The translations under genes were made by a program, and so were the position numbers. DNA of 64,000 nucleotides from Rikenellaceae bacterium (GTDB lineage Bacteria > Bacteroidota > Bacteroidia > Bacteroidales > UBA932): NCBI GenBank assembly GCA_900771335.1, contig CAAGNP010000017.1, forward strand, positions 1-64,000, read 5' to 3'. The stretch's first letter is position 1, and every line of letters starts with the position of its first letter. Shown piece by piece: positions 17,023-24,747 of the stretch. The notes beneath the pieces were generated by a model that was not told the origin of the DNA, searched no databases, and saw only the letters and a program-made list of their open reading frames with translations.

Positions 17023-18120
17023 ATGAAAAATATTTCTCTTTATATAGTGCTATTAAGCACCTTAATCCTAACATCATGCGGCACAAGTGCTTCGTATACA
17101 TCGGGCACCCTGTTCCAGGATGGAATATATTACACCCCGGACAAGGCCGCCATTGAAGCTGCCGCCTCAGCAGAGCAGAAACAGATATCGGCCCTCACCG
17201 CTGAGACCAAAGCCAAGAGGGTCCAGGCTGAAGCTGCAGATACTATCGTATTGGGAGAGACCTCCAAGGATATCACCCTCCCACTCGAACTTGGAAAGAG
17301 CTACGTGGTCCTTCTTGAAGGGGAGACATACGAAGAGAGATTCAAGAAATTTGACGATGAAGATGACTACACATTCTCCATCAATTTTGAAATGGGCTAC
17401 GGAGTCGGATACAGCCACTATTACCCATGGCACTCCCCCGTATACTACAGACCCGCACATTATTATTACGGATGGTACAACCCATGGTATGAGCCCTGGT
17501 ATGATCCATGGTACTCACCCTGGTATTACCCCTCATATTACCCTTACTACGGACCTTCATACTACTACGGCTGGTATGACCCATGGTACTACCCAGGATT
17601 TTATCCCGGCTACTACCCTATCTATCCGAACATCTACCCTATAGGTGGCATTGCTACCAATGATGTGGTTCATGGAAGAAGGGATCTTACCAGAAACAAC
17701 AACACAACTACAGCCCAGATATCAAATGGGAACCGCCTCAACAGGAGCACCACCACTTCGGCAACAGGTGTAAATCAGATCAGGGGAAGAGAGCTCAAAA
17801 GAGGTGGAACAACAGCTGCAAACAGCACCGGCTCAAGCGCCGTTAAGGAGAATAACGGCACCACCCCTGCAAGAAGCGGAGTTCGCAACCAATACAGGGC
17901 CTCTTCCAGCCAGAACAACAGAAAAGAGCAGACAACATCAACAGGCAGGGACAACGGAAGGGCTACCTACCAATATAACAACAACGCCACCCAGAGCTCA
18001 GGAGCCAACAGCACCTACAGCCAGGGAAGAAGCGGCTATCAGAGCGGCTACTCGGGAGGAGGCGCAAGATCGACAGGCTCATCATCAGGGAGCAGCTACA
18101 GGACAGGCGGAAGGAGATAA
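17023..18120 (+). CDS. Lipoprotein with Trp/Tyr/Pro repeat and low-complexity tail
   Basis: A 365-residue protein with a lipobox (LILTSC, Cys19). About 45-70 is Ala/Glu-rich and probably helical. About 125-205 is a tandem aromatic repeat built on WY-x-PWY and YYP units (NPWYEPWYDPWYSPWYYP and on). About 215-365 is a disordered Ser/Thr/Asn/Gly/Arg-rich tail. Similar aromatic lipoproteins occur in Bacteroidetes without known function; a surface or envelope structural role is an inference. It is 18 bases upstream of the FadL-like porin gene and probably co-transcribed with it. Confidence 0.8.
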   Translation: MKNISLYIVLLSTLILTSCGTSASYTSGTLFQDGIYYTPDKAAIEAAASAEQKQISALTAETKAKRVQAEAADTIVLGETSKDITLPLELGKSYVVLLEGETYEERFKKFDDEDDYTFSINFEMGYGVGYSHYYPWHSPVYYRPAHYYYGWYNPWYEPWYDPWYSPWYYPSYYPYYGPSYYYGWYDPWYYPGFYPGYYPIYPNIYPIGGIATNDVVHGRRDLTRNNNTTTAQISNGNRLNRSTTTSATGVNQIRGRELKRGGTTAANSTGSSAVKENNGTTPARSGVRNQYRASSSQNNRKEQTTSTGRDNGRATYQYNNNATQSSGANSTYSQGRSGYQSGYSGGGARSTGSSSGSSYRTGGRR

Positions 18121-18138
18121 TCACAAAAACAGAGAGCA

Positions 18139-19689
18139 ATGAGAACAATCAGGATATACACAATACTTGTTGCGGCGGCACTTGCAGCCACATCTGCATT
18201 TGGCCAGACCATGTACGACGCAATAAGATTTTCAAACAACGACTACGAAGGGACAGCCCGCAGCATGGCCATGGGCAACGCCTTCACAGCCCTCGGAGGG
18301 GATCTGGGTGCCATCACCATCAACCCCGCCTCATCGGGCGTCTACAGATACGATGAGTTTGTCATCACACCTTCGCTGACTTTTGCAAAAGACGGAAGCA
18401 CATATGCATCCACATTGACAAATTCCAGCCGCACCCGCTTCGGCCTCTCAAATGTCGGAGGGGTAGCTACATTCAACACTGGGAGGAATTCAGGACTTGT
18501 AAATTTCAATTTTGCAGTGGTAGCCAACCAGACAGCCAATTTCACCTCCCGCACTGAGATCAGAGGGCAGCAGGGCAACCATAGCAAGCTTGCGAGCATG
18601 GCCGCAGCGATGACAGAATACGGAGTCGACTCAAAAGGTCTCACAATGACTACAGAGGACCCCAACGCCCCATTCTATGGCACAAACGCCCTATGGGAAG
18701 AGATTCTGGCATGGAACACTGCATTGGTGGAGACCATCTACGATGACTACACATATGTCGGCTCGACAGAGAATATCATCAACAACAATGGGGAAGAGTA
18801 TATTGTGGTGGGGGGACCTCTGAACCAGTCATTCTTCCAGGAGACCACAGGTTACAAGCAGGATATCACCATGAATCTCGGGGGAAATATCTCCCACAAA
18901 CTCTACTTCGGTCTGAATATGACACTTCAGAGCATCTGGTACCACAAATACCAGGCTTTGGCTGAAGAGGCTGTCGACAAAGAGGACTTCCAGACTGAAT
19001 TTGAAAGATTCAGACACCAGTACACACAGACAATAAGCGGCTTGGGATTCAACATGAAAGCAGGTCTGATATACAGGCCTTTCGCCGGTCTCAGGCTTGG
19101 AGCCACCATCTCCACACCCACATGGAGCAGATATGTGGACAATAACCAGGAGAATATGGAATCAAAGGTATACAATGAATACTACCAGGCAGAGTCCCCA
19201 TACAACTCCTATGACTACAAAATCACATCTCCACTCAGATGGAGCGTAGGTGCCGCATATACATTTGGCAATTTCGGATTGATAAGCGTAGACTATGAGA
19301 GTGTGAACTATGGAGCCATCAGATTCCAGACCTCATCCGATATGTATCTTGAAGATATCGAATACTTTGAGGGTGAGAATGGGGCTATGTCCAAATATTT
19401 CAGAAGGGTCAACAACATAAGGGTCGGAGGAGAGATCAAACCCCTGTCACAGCTATCGATACGTGCCGGATACAATTTCCTGGACACATACGAAGAGGGA
19501 TTTGACGGAGAGATTCACTATGTATCGGCAGGTATAGGATACTTGTTCAAGAACGGATTTTTCCTGGATGCAGCTTACCGTCAGCAATGCAATAAAACCA
19601 GCGAGACTTACCAACTCTACCAGGATGCCATAGTTGATTCCAAATACGGCAAATCACAATTGCTGCTAACCCTTGGATTCAAATTTTAA
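18139..19689 (+). CDS. FadL/OmpP1-like outer membrane transport protein
   Basis: A 516-residue beta-barrel protein with a signal peptide (cleavage after AFG, about 22). The start of the mature protein has the OMPP1/FadL pattern DYEGTARSMAMGNAFTALGGDLGAITINPASSG, where the N-terminal segment plugs the barrel and NPA is conserved. The protein ends LLLTLGFKF, a typical C-terminal aromatic barrel signal. Bacteroidetes homologues are often labelled hemin receptor, but FadL proteins carry hydrophobic compounds, and the substrate here is open. Its last 11 bases overlap the convergent WbqC-like gene. Confidence 0.87.
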   Translation: MRTIRIYTILVAAALAATSAFGQTMYDAIRFSNNDYEGTARSMAMGNAFTALGGDLGAITINPASSGVYRYDEFVITPSLTFAKDGSTYASTLTNSSRTRFGLSNVGGVATFNTGRNSGLVNFNFAVVANQTANFTSRTEIRGQQGNHSKLASMAAAMTEYGVDSKGLTMTTEDPNAPFYGTNALWEEILAWNTALVETIYDDYTYVGSTENIINNNGEEYIVVGGPLNQSFFQETTGYKQDITMNLGGNISHKLYFGLNMTLQSIWYHKYQALAEEAVDKEDFQTEFERFRHQYTQTISGLGFNMKAGLIYRPFAGLRLGATISTPTWSRYVDNNQENMESKVYNEYYQAESPYNSYDYKITSPLRWSVGAAYTFGNFGLISVDYESVNYGAIRFQTSSDMYLEDIEYFEGENGAMSKYFRRVNNIRVGGEIKPLSQLSIRAGYNFLDTYEEGFDGEIHYVSAGIGYLFKNGFFLDAAYRQQCNKTSETYQLYQDAIVDSKYGKSQLLLTLGFKF

Positions 19690-20326
19690 GAAATCTGCAT
19701 GCTTCAGGACCTTCATTGAAAAGAAGATCGAGAACTGACAAACCGGATATGAAGCCATACTTTTGGGAGAAGACCTGATAGTATGGCTTTTGTTTCAGCT
19801 CTTCCCCAAAAATGGGACTCACTTTCTTAGGGTGTATAGCCCCCCTGAAATCGGCCATACCGTCACCCACAAGCGATGATGGGATATAATCTTCACTAAG
19901 TGATATTGTTTTTCTGATACCCAGATTCTCCATAAGGACATCTGTCAGCCGGGTATTGAGATCGAAAAGATATTTCTCCCCACTATCCAGTACACCGAAA
20001 ATATCATCCTGATAATACTCAAAGAAAGGGGAAGACATGTATGCTGACACCAGCGCCCTCTTATGCTGCAGAAGCCATTTTTTCGAGTAGTCTATTTTCA
20101 CCTCCCTGACCGGAGTATTGTTGCCGGATGTGACAACGGGGATTGTCAAAGACAATACCCCGTCACAAGCAAATATATTGCATCTGTTTCTATAACTCTG
20201 TTTGGAATAGTTTTCACACTGCTCCAAAACGACATTGCCGGAATTCGCGATAGCTACAAAGTAGTCTATCGGTGGAAAATAAGCTGTACTGAGCAGCGCT
20301 GTAGTATCACTATTCGGCAGAAGCAT
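19679..20326 (-). CDS. WbqC-like family protein
   Basis: A 215-residue protein (ATG at 20326, MLLPNSDTTALLSTAYFPPI) with the WbqC pattern: STAYFPPIDYF near the start, an NRCNIF segment, L-x-IPV, KKWLLQHKRAL and a DLLFNEGPEA end. WbqC-like proteins occur in O-antigen and lipopolysaccharide loci and resemble enzymes that modify sugars, but the reaction is not settled. It overlaps the end of lpxA by 17 bases, so it is the last gene of the lpxD-lpxC-lpxA group, consistent with a lipopolysaccharide role. Confidence 0.82.
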   Translation of the reverse strand: MLLPNSDTTALLSTAYFPPIDYFVAIANSGNVVLEQCENYSKQSYRNRCNIFACDGVLSLTIPVVTSGNNTPVREVKIDYSKKWLLQHKRALVSAYMSSPFFEYYQDDIFGVLDSGEKYLFDLNTRLTDVLMENLGIRKTISLSEDYIPSSLVGDGMADFRGAIHPKKVSPIFGEELKQKPYYQVFSQKYGFISGLSVLDLLFNEGPEACRFLKI

Positions 20327-21113
20327 CAAGTGAGATCGCTTTGATGACACCCCTCTTGGAGCCTCTGATAAAATTCAAAATAGTGTCTCTCTCCACACTT
20401 TGAGGGAAAGTCTGCTCCACTTTGTCACAAGCATCAGACCTGTTCAACTTATCGTAGTATATCACTTTATAGATATTTCTGATATTCTCGATCTGCTCAT
20501 TTGAGAAACCTCTTCTTTTAAGGCCTACAACATTTACACCTGCATAAACCAGTGGTTCACGACCTGCCAGAACATAAGGTGGAACATCTTTATGGATAAG
20601 AGAACCTCCACCCACCATAGCATGAGCTCCGATATGCGAGAACTGGTGAGCCATCGATCCCCCACCAAGAATAGCCCATTCATCTACCTCTGTCTCACCT
20701 GCAACACCTGTATAGCTGGTAAATATCACATTGTCCTTCAATGTACAGTCATGAGCCACATGGGTATAGGACATCAGAAGGACATTATTGCCCACTTTTG
20801 TAACACCTTTACCACTGGCTGCAGTACCACGATTGATGGTAGCGCACTCCCTGATAGTGGTATTGTCACCAATCTCCACATAAGAGACCTCATTTTCAAA
20901 CTTCAGGTCCTGAGGGATGGCACCAACTACTGCACCGGGGAACACCTTACAGTTCTTCCCTATCTTCACATAGTCAAATATTATAGCATTCGGGCCTATC
21001 CAAGAGCCCTCACCTATCTCTACATTTTCAGCTATATACGCACCGGGACAAATCTCCACATTGTCTGCAATCTTCGCATTTGGGTGCACTGTAGCAAACT
21101 GTTTCACTATCAT
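20310..21113 (-). CDS. lpxA: UDP-N-acetylglucosamine acyltransferase
   Basis: A 267-residue left-handed beta-helix acyltransferase, the first step of lipid A synthesis, moving a 3-hydroxyacyl chain from ACP to UDP-GlcNAc. Hexapeptide repeats fill the first 180 residues (PNAIIFDYVKIGKNCKVFPG...). The catalytic His lies in SYTHVAHDC. The C-terminal helical domain (GLKRRGFSNEQIENIRNIYK) matches LpxA. It starts two bases after the lpxC stop codon. Confidence 0.95.
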   Translation of the reverse strand: MIVKQFATVHPNAKIADNVEICPGAYIAENVEIGEGSWIGPNAIIFDYVKIGKNCKVFPGAVVGAIPQDLKFENEVSYVEIGDNTTIRECATINRGTAASGKGVTKVGNNVLLMSYTHVAHDCTLKDNVIFTSYTGVAGETEVDEWAILGGGSMAHQFSHIGAHAMVGGGSLIHKDVPPYVLAGREPLVYAGVNVVGLKRRGFSNEQIENIRNIYKVIYYDKLNRSDACDKVEQTFPQSVERDTILNFIRGSKRGVIKAISLDASAE

Positions 21114-21115
21114 AT

Positions 21116-22039
21116 CTAAATCTCCTTTTTCGCTTTTTCTCTAATAATTCTGGCCATTTGGGCATTGATCTTATGACCCGATTTCACTGCAATAACCTTG
21201 CCTTTCAGTCTGTAACCTATCAAAGAAAAGTCTCCCAGCACATCCAATAGTTTATGGCGGGCACACTCGTTCCCAAATCTCAGGTCTACATTGTTCAAAT
21301 AACCTGTAGAGACCCTCTTCACACTGGTCACACCCAGAAGTGATGATATTTTGTCCAGCTCATCCTGAGGCACCTCATTTTCCGCTATCACGATGGCATT
21401 CTCCAAATCACCACCCTTGATAAGATTGTGCTTGAAAAGGAACTCCAGTTCATGAAAGAAACAAAATGTCCTGCAAGGGGCTATTTCAGATGCATAATCT
21501 GTAGTCTGGGAAGAGTAATTTGCAGTCTGTACACCGAGCACTTTTGAGTTATAATCAATGGTCAGATCTATTTCATAATCCTCAGATGGGAGAAGAATCA
21601 GTTCCGAACCGCTCTGCTCATCCCTGAAGGATATCTCCTCCTTAATCTCATAATACTTTCTGGGAGCATCCTGAATCTCAAGGCCATCGGGAAGGATTGC
21701 CTCCACAAATGGTTTGGCGCTTCCATCCATAATGGGTGCTTCAGGTGCATCAAGATATATGTAGGCATTATCAACTCCCAATCCCACAAATGTAGAGAGG
21801 ACATGTTCTATGGTAGAAACACTTGCCTCACCGTTCTGAAGAGTGGTACCCCTCTGGGTCTGAGTCACATAATCCACCAGCGCAGCCACTTTAGCTTCAG
21901 GTCCGATATCGCTCCTCACAAAGACAACACCTGTATCAGCCGGAGCCGGAGCCAAAGTCATATTGACCTTTAGTCCGGTATGGAGCCCTTTGCCCTCAAA
22001 TTTGTATTCTCTCTTTAATGTCTTCTGCAAATCTTTCAT
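21116..22039 (-). CDS. lpxC: UDP-3-O-acyl-N-acetylglucosamine deacetylase, without FabZ domain
   Basis: This zinc deacetylase catalyses the committed step of lipid A synthesis. The ATG at 22039 gives 307 residues. Key parts are GKGLHTG, the first zinc His in STIEHVLS and the second His plus Asp in ARHKLLDVLGDFSLIG. In most Bacteroidetes LpxC is fused to a FabZ dehydratase (about 460 residues). Here it stops at REKAKKEI just where the linker would begin, and lpxA starts two bases later, so the FabZ half is missing. A TATCTTTG box ends 7 bases before the ATG, so lpxC may also be made from a nearly leaderless transcript. Confidence 0.94.
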   Translation of the reverse strand: MKDLQKTLKREYKFEGKGLHTGLKVNMTLAPAPADTGVVFVRSDIGPEAKVAALVDYVTQTQRGTTLQNGEASVSTIEHVLSTFVGLGVDNAYIYLDAPEAPIMDGSAKPFVEAILPDGLEIQDAPRKYYEIKEEISFRDEQSGSELILLPSEDYEIDLTIDYNSKVLGVQTANYSSQTTDYASEIAPCRTFCFFHELEFLFKHNLIKGGDLENAIVIAENEVPQDELDKISSLLGVTSVKRVSTGYLNNVDLRFGNECARHKLLDVLGDFSLIGYRLKGKVIAVKSGHKINAQMARIIREKAKKEI

Positions 22040-22045
22040 AATCTG

Positions 22046-22053
22046 CAAAGATA
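22046..22053 (-). promoter_or_regulatory. Internal promoter -7 box for lpxC
   Basis: The minus strand reads TATCTTTG, with TTG 17 bases upstream (22073-22071). The predicted transcription start falls at or next to the lpxC start codon. Confidence 0.55.
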
Positions 22054-22081
22054 TTAAAATTTTATCAGAACAAGCCTACTC

Positions 22082-23083
22082 TTATTTTTTATGTGAATTT
22101 TTAAAAATAGCGTACGCTTTGATGTAATCCTTATGATCTATTGCAGGCATCCCCATCAATGTGCGTCCCTCCTGCTTGATATTTCCGATTACACCTGTCT
22201 GAGCAGCCAGCATTGTCCTATTTGCTATGGTCAAATGACCCGCTATACCCGCCTGACCGCCGATCATGCAGCTCTCGCCCACTTTAGTGGAGCCCGCTAT
22301 ACCCGCCTGACCCGCGATAACTGTATTTGCCCCTATCACTACATTATGCGCTATCTGGACCAGATTGTCAAGCTTGACACCGCTTCCGATTACTGTTGCA
22401 CCCATAGTTGCCCTGTCAATGGCAGTATTGGCACCCACCTCACAATTGTCCTCGATAATCACTATTCCTGTCTGCGGAATCTTCTTGTAAGTACCATCCG
22501 CTGTCGGGGCGAAGCCGAAGCCATCCGAGCCCACCACACAATTTGCATGTAGGATACAGTTGTTTCCTATTTTACAACCCTGATAAATCTTTACCCCCGG
22601 ATATAGGATAACATTGTCACCTATCTCCACTCCGTCTCCGATATAGACCTGTGGATATATGTAACAATTTTTCCCCACTTTCGCCCTTTTTCCGATATAG
22701 GTAAAAGGGGCACGGTATGTACCTCTCCCCACCTTTGCTGAAAAGGCTTTTGAATTGCGGGCAAAAACACTCCTGAGCCATGTAAACCTGTTTTTTGATT
22801 TCATGGCATTGAGCATATCAAGGAGTGACGCCACAGCCTCGTATGCATTCTCCACTTTTATAAGGGTGGCAGAAACCTCCCCCTTTGGTTCGAAAGAACT
22901 GTTTATCAATATAATACTCGCTTTACAAGTATACAAATGGTGTTCATATTTAGGATTGGCCAAAAAGCACAAAGCACCCGGCTTGCCGCTCTCAATTTTG
23001 GCCACAGATGACACTTTCACATTCTCATCACCGACTATCTCCCCATGCACATAGTCAGCTATCTCTCTTGCAGTCACTTCCAT
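22082..23083 (-). CDS. lpxD: UDP-3-O-acylglucosamine N-acyltransferase
   Basis: A 333-residue enzyme that adds the second acyl chain in lipid A synthesis. The N-terminal domain (about 1-100) carries the uridine-binding LpxD fold (GALCFLANPKYEHHLY). The middle is a left-handed beta helix of hexapeptide repeats with the catalytic His region NLVQIAHNVVIG. It is the first gene of the lpxD-lpxC-lpxA-wbqC-like group. A weaker promoter box, TATCTTCG on the minus strand, lies at 23113-23120. Confidence 0.95.
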   Translation of the reverse strand: MEVTAREIADYVHGEIVGDENVKVSSVAKIESGKPGALCFLANPKYEHHLYTCKASIILINSSFEPKGEVSATLIKVENAYEAVASLLDMLNAMKSKNRFTWLRSVFARNSKAFSAKVGRGTYRAPFTYIGKRAKVGKNCYIYPQVYIGDGVEIGDNVILYPGVKIYQGCKIGNNCILHANCVVGSDGFGFAPTADGTYKKIPQTGIVIIEDNCEVGANTAIDRATMGATVIGSGVKLDNLVQIAHNVVIGANTVIAGQAGIAGSTKVGESCMIGGQAGIAGHLTIANRTMLAAQTGVIGNIKQEGRTLMGMPAIDHKDYIKAYAIFKNSHKK

Positions 23084-23131
23084 AACTTCTACAAATATTT
23101 TGGTTATTTATGCGAAGATACGCAGTTTTTT

Positions 23132-23161
23132 TTGTAGATAATGCAAATATCTTTATTTTTG
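23132..23161 (+). promoter_or_regulatory. Promoter of the rimP-nusA-infB operon
   Basis: TTG (23132-23134), 19 bases, then TATTTTTG (23154-23161), giving a leader of about 63 bases before rimP. Confidence 0.75.
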
Positions 23162-23187
23162 CAGACGAAAATGGATAAGAGGAAACG

Positions 23188-23203
23188 GGGGACATCAGTC
23201 CCC
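23188..23203 (+). promoter_or_regulatory. Leader hairpin upstream of rimP
   Basis: A perfect hairpin GGGGAC-ATCA-GTCCCC lies in the predicted 5' leader and is followed by TTATTTATT. It could be an attenuator-like element or a binding site for autoregulation; the T tract is too interrupted for a classic terminator. Confidence 0.5.
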
Positions 23204-23231
23204 TTATTTATTATCCCAAAACGAACCGATT

Positions 23232-23483
23232 ATGATAGAAAAAAGTGTTATAGAAGAGCTTGTCGCTCAGTATATGATTGACAACCAGCTTGAATTGGTA
23301 GAGGTAAAAGTCAACAAAGCCAACAACATCAAAGTATTTTTTGATGCACCGGGCAGATCAGTCAACATCGACGACTGCGTAAAACTCAGCAGATTCATCG
23401 AGAGCGGCTTGGACAGGGACAAGGAGGATTTCTCCCTTATGGTCAGTTCATCAGGAAAAGAAAAAAACATTAACGAAGAATAA
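23232..23483 (+). CDS. rimP: Ribosome maturation factor RimP, N-terminal domain only
   Basis: RimP assists 30S subunit assembly and normally has two domains in about 150 residues. This protein has 83. It matches the N-terminal alpha/beta domain (VEVKVNKANNIKVFFD, then the typical IDDCVKLSRFIESGLDRDKE and the start of the next strand FSLMVSSSG), then stops after KEKNINEE. The C-terminal SH3-like domain is missing. nusA starts four bases after the stop, so no room is left for it in any frame. Position ahead of nusA-infB fits the conserved operon order. Confidence 0.85.
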   Translation: MIEKSVIEELVAQYMIDNQLELVEVKVNKANNIKVFFDAPGRSVNIDDCVKLSRFIESGLDRDKEDFSLMVSSSGKEKNINEE

Positions 23484-23487
23484 CAAA

Positions 23488-24717
23488 ATGGAAGGTTTAA
23501 ACCTAATCAGCACATTTGCTGAATTCAAGGAGCTTAAAAACATTGACAGGCCCACAATGATGAGTGTTCTGGAGGACATTTTCCGCACTCAGCTAGCTAG
23601 AATGTATGGTAGTTCAGACAATTTCGACATCATCATCAACATCGACAAAGGTGACTTCGAGATTTGGAGAAACAGAACAGTAGTAGAAGAGGTGGAGGAT
23701 CCTAACACCCAGATCTCACTTGAGGATGTACACAAAATTGACTCAAGCTACGAGGTAGGCGAGGAGTTTGCAGAAGAGATCAAACTATCTGACTTCGGCC
23801 GTAGAGGTATTTTGAATCTGCGCCAGAATCTTTCAGGTAGAATTATGGATATCGAGAAAGCCAACCTATATAACAAATACCGCGACAAAATCGGTGACAT
23901 CTTCGGTGGTGAAGTATATCAGGTATGGAAAAAAGAGGTTCTTGTTATGGACGAAGAGGGTAATGAGCTTATCCTCCCTAAAACCGAACAGATCCCTTCT
24001 GACTTTTTCAGAAAAGGTGACACCATCAAAGCTGTCATCTCAAATGTGGAGATGAGAAACAATAACCCTGTGATCACCCTTTCACGTACTGCTCCATCAT
24101 TCCTGGAGAGACTTTTCGAGCAGGAGGTTCCTGAGATCTACGATGGTCTTATCACCATTAAGAAAGTGGTACGTATCCCAGGTGACAGAGCTAAAGTGGC
24201 TGTAGAGTCTTACGATGAAAGAATCGACCCTGTAGGAGCTTGCGTAGGTGTAAAAGGTTCACGTATCCACGGTATCGTCCGCGAATTGAGAAACGAGAAT
24301 ATCGATGTCATCAACTGGACATCAAACACCCAGCTTCTCATCCAGAGAGCACTGAGCCCTGCAAAAATCTCATCTATCAAGATCAACGAAGAGGAGAAGA
24401 GCATCGGTGTATACTTGAAACCTTCAGAGGTGTCATTGGCTATCGGTAAAGGTGGTAGCAACATCAAACTTGCAGGTCAGCTTGCCGGTTATGAGATCGA
24501 CGTATTCAGAGAGATTGACGAAGAGGAAGAGGACGTAATGCTTACAGAGTTCTCTGACGAGATCGACCAATGGATCATTGATGCCCTTAAAGGTATCGGC
24601 TGCGACACAGCCAAGAGCGTATTGGCACTTCCTGTCAACGAGTTGGTCAAGAGGGCTGACTTGGAAGAGGAGACAGTAATCGAGGTGCAAAGAATACTTC
24701 GCTCAGAATTTGAATAA
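23488..24717 (+). CDS. nusA: Transcription elongation/termination factor NusA
   Basis: A 409-residue RNA-polymerase-binding factor. Order: N-terminal domain (1-130, EFKELKNIDRPTMMSVLEDIF), S1 domain (about 135-205), KH1 (VGVKGSRIHGIVRELRNENID) and KH2 (SLAIGKGGSNIKLAGQL), then a helix-hairpin-helix region ending at LRSEFE. The Bacteroidetes form lacks the long acidic repeats of E. coli. It is co-transcribed with rimP and infB. Confidence 0.96.
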   Translation: MEGLNLISTFAEFKELKNIDRPTMMSVLEDIFRTQLARMYGSSDNFDIIINIDKGDFEIWRNRTVVEEVEDPNTQISLEDVHKIDSSYEVGEEFAEEIKLSDFGRRGILNLRQNLSGRIMDIEKANLYNKYRDKIGDIFGGEVYQVWKKEVLVMDEEGNELILPKTEQIPSDFFRKGDTIKAVISNVEMRNNNPVITLSRTAPSFLERLFEQEVPEIYDGLITIKKVVRIPGDRAKVAVESYDERIDPVGACVGVKGSRIHGIVRELRNENIDVINWTSNTQLLIQRALSPAKISSIKINEEEKSIGVYLKPSEVSLAIGKGGSNIKLAGQLAGYEIDVFREIDEEEEDVMLTEFSDEIDQWIIDALKGIGCDTAKSVLALPVNELVKRADLEEETVIEVQRILRSEFE

Positions 24718-24747
24718 TAGTAACAATTAAATATCGGGAGGACTATA

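Noticed and set aside
17395..17640. CRISPR-like direct repeats
   Set aside because: The periodicity is codon-based and encodes the Trp/Tyr/Pro repeat; units are unequal and there are no spacers or cas genes.
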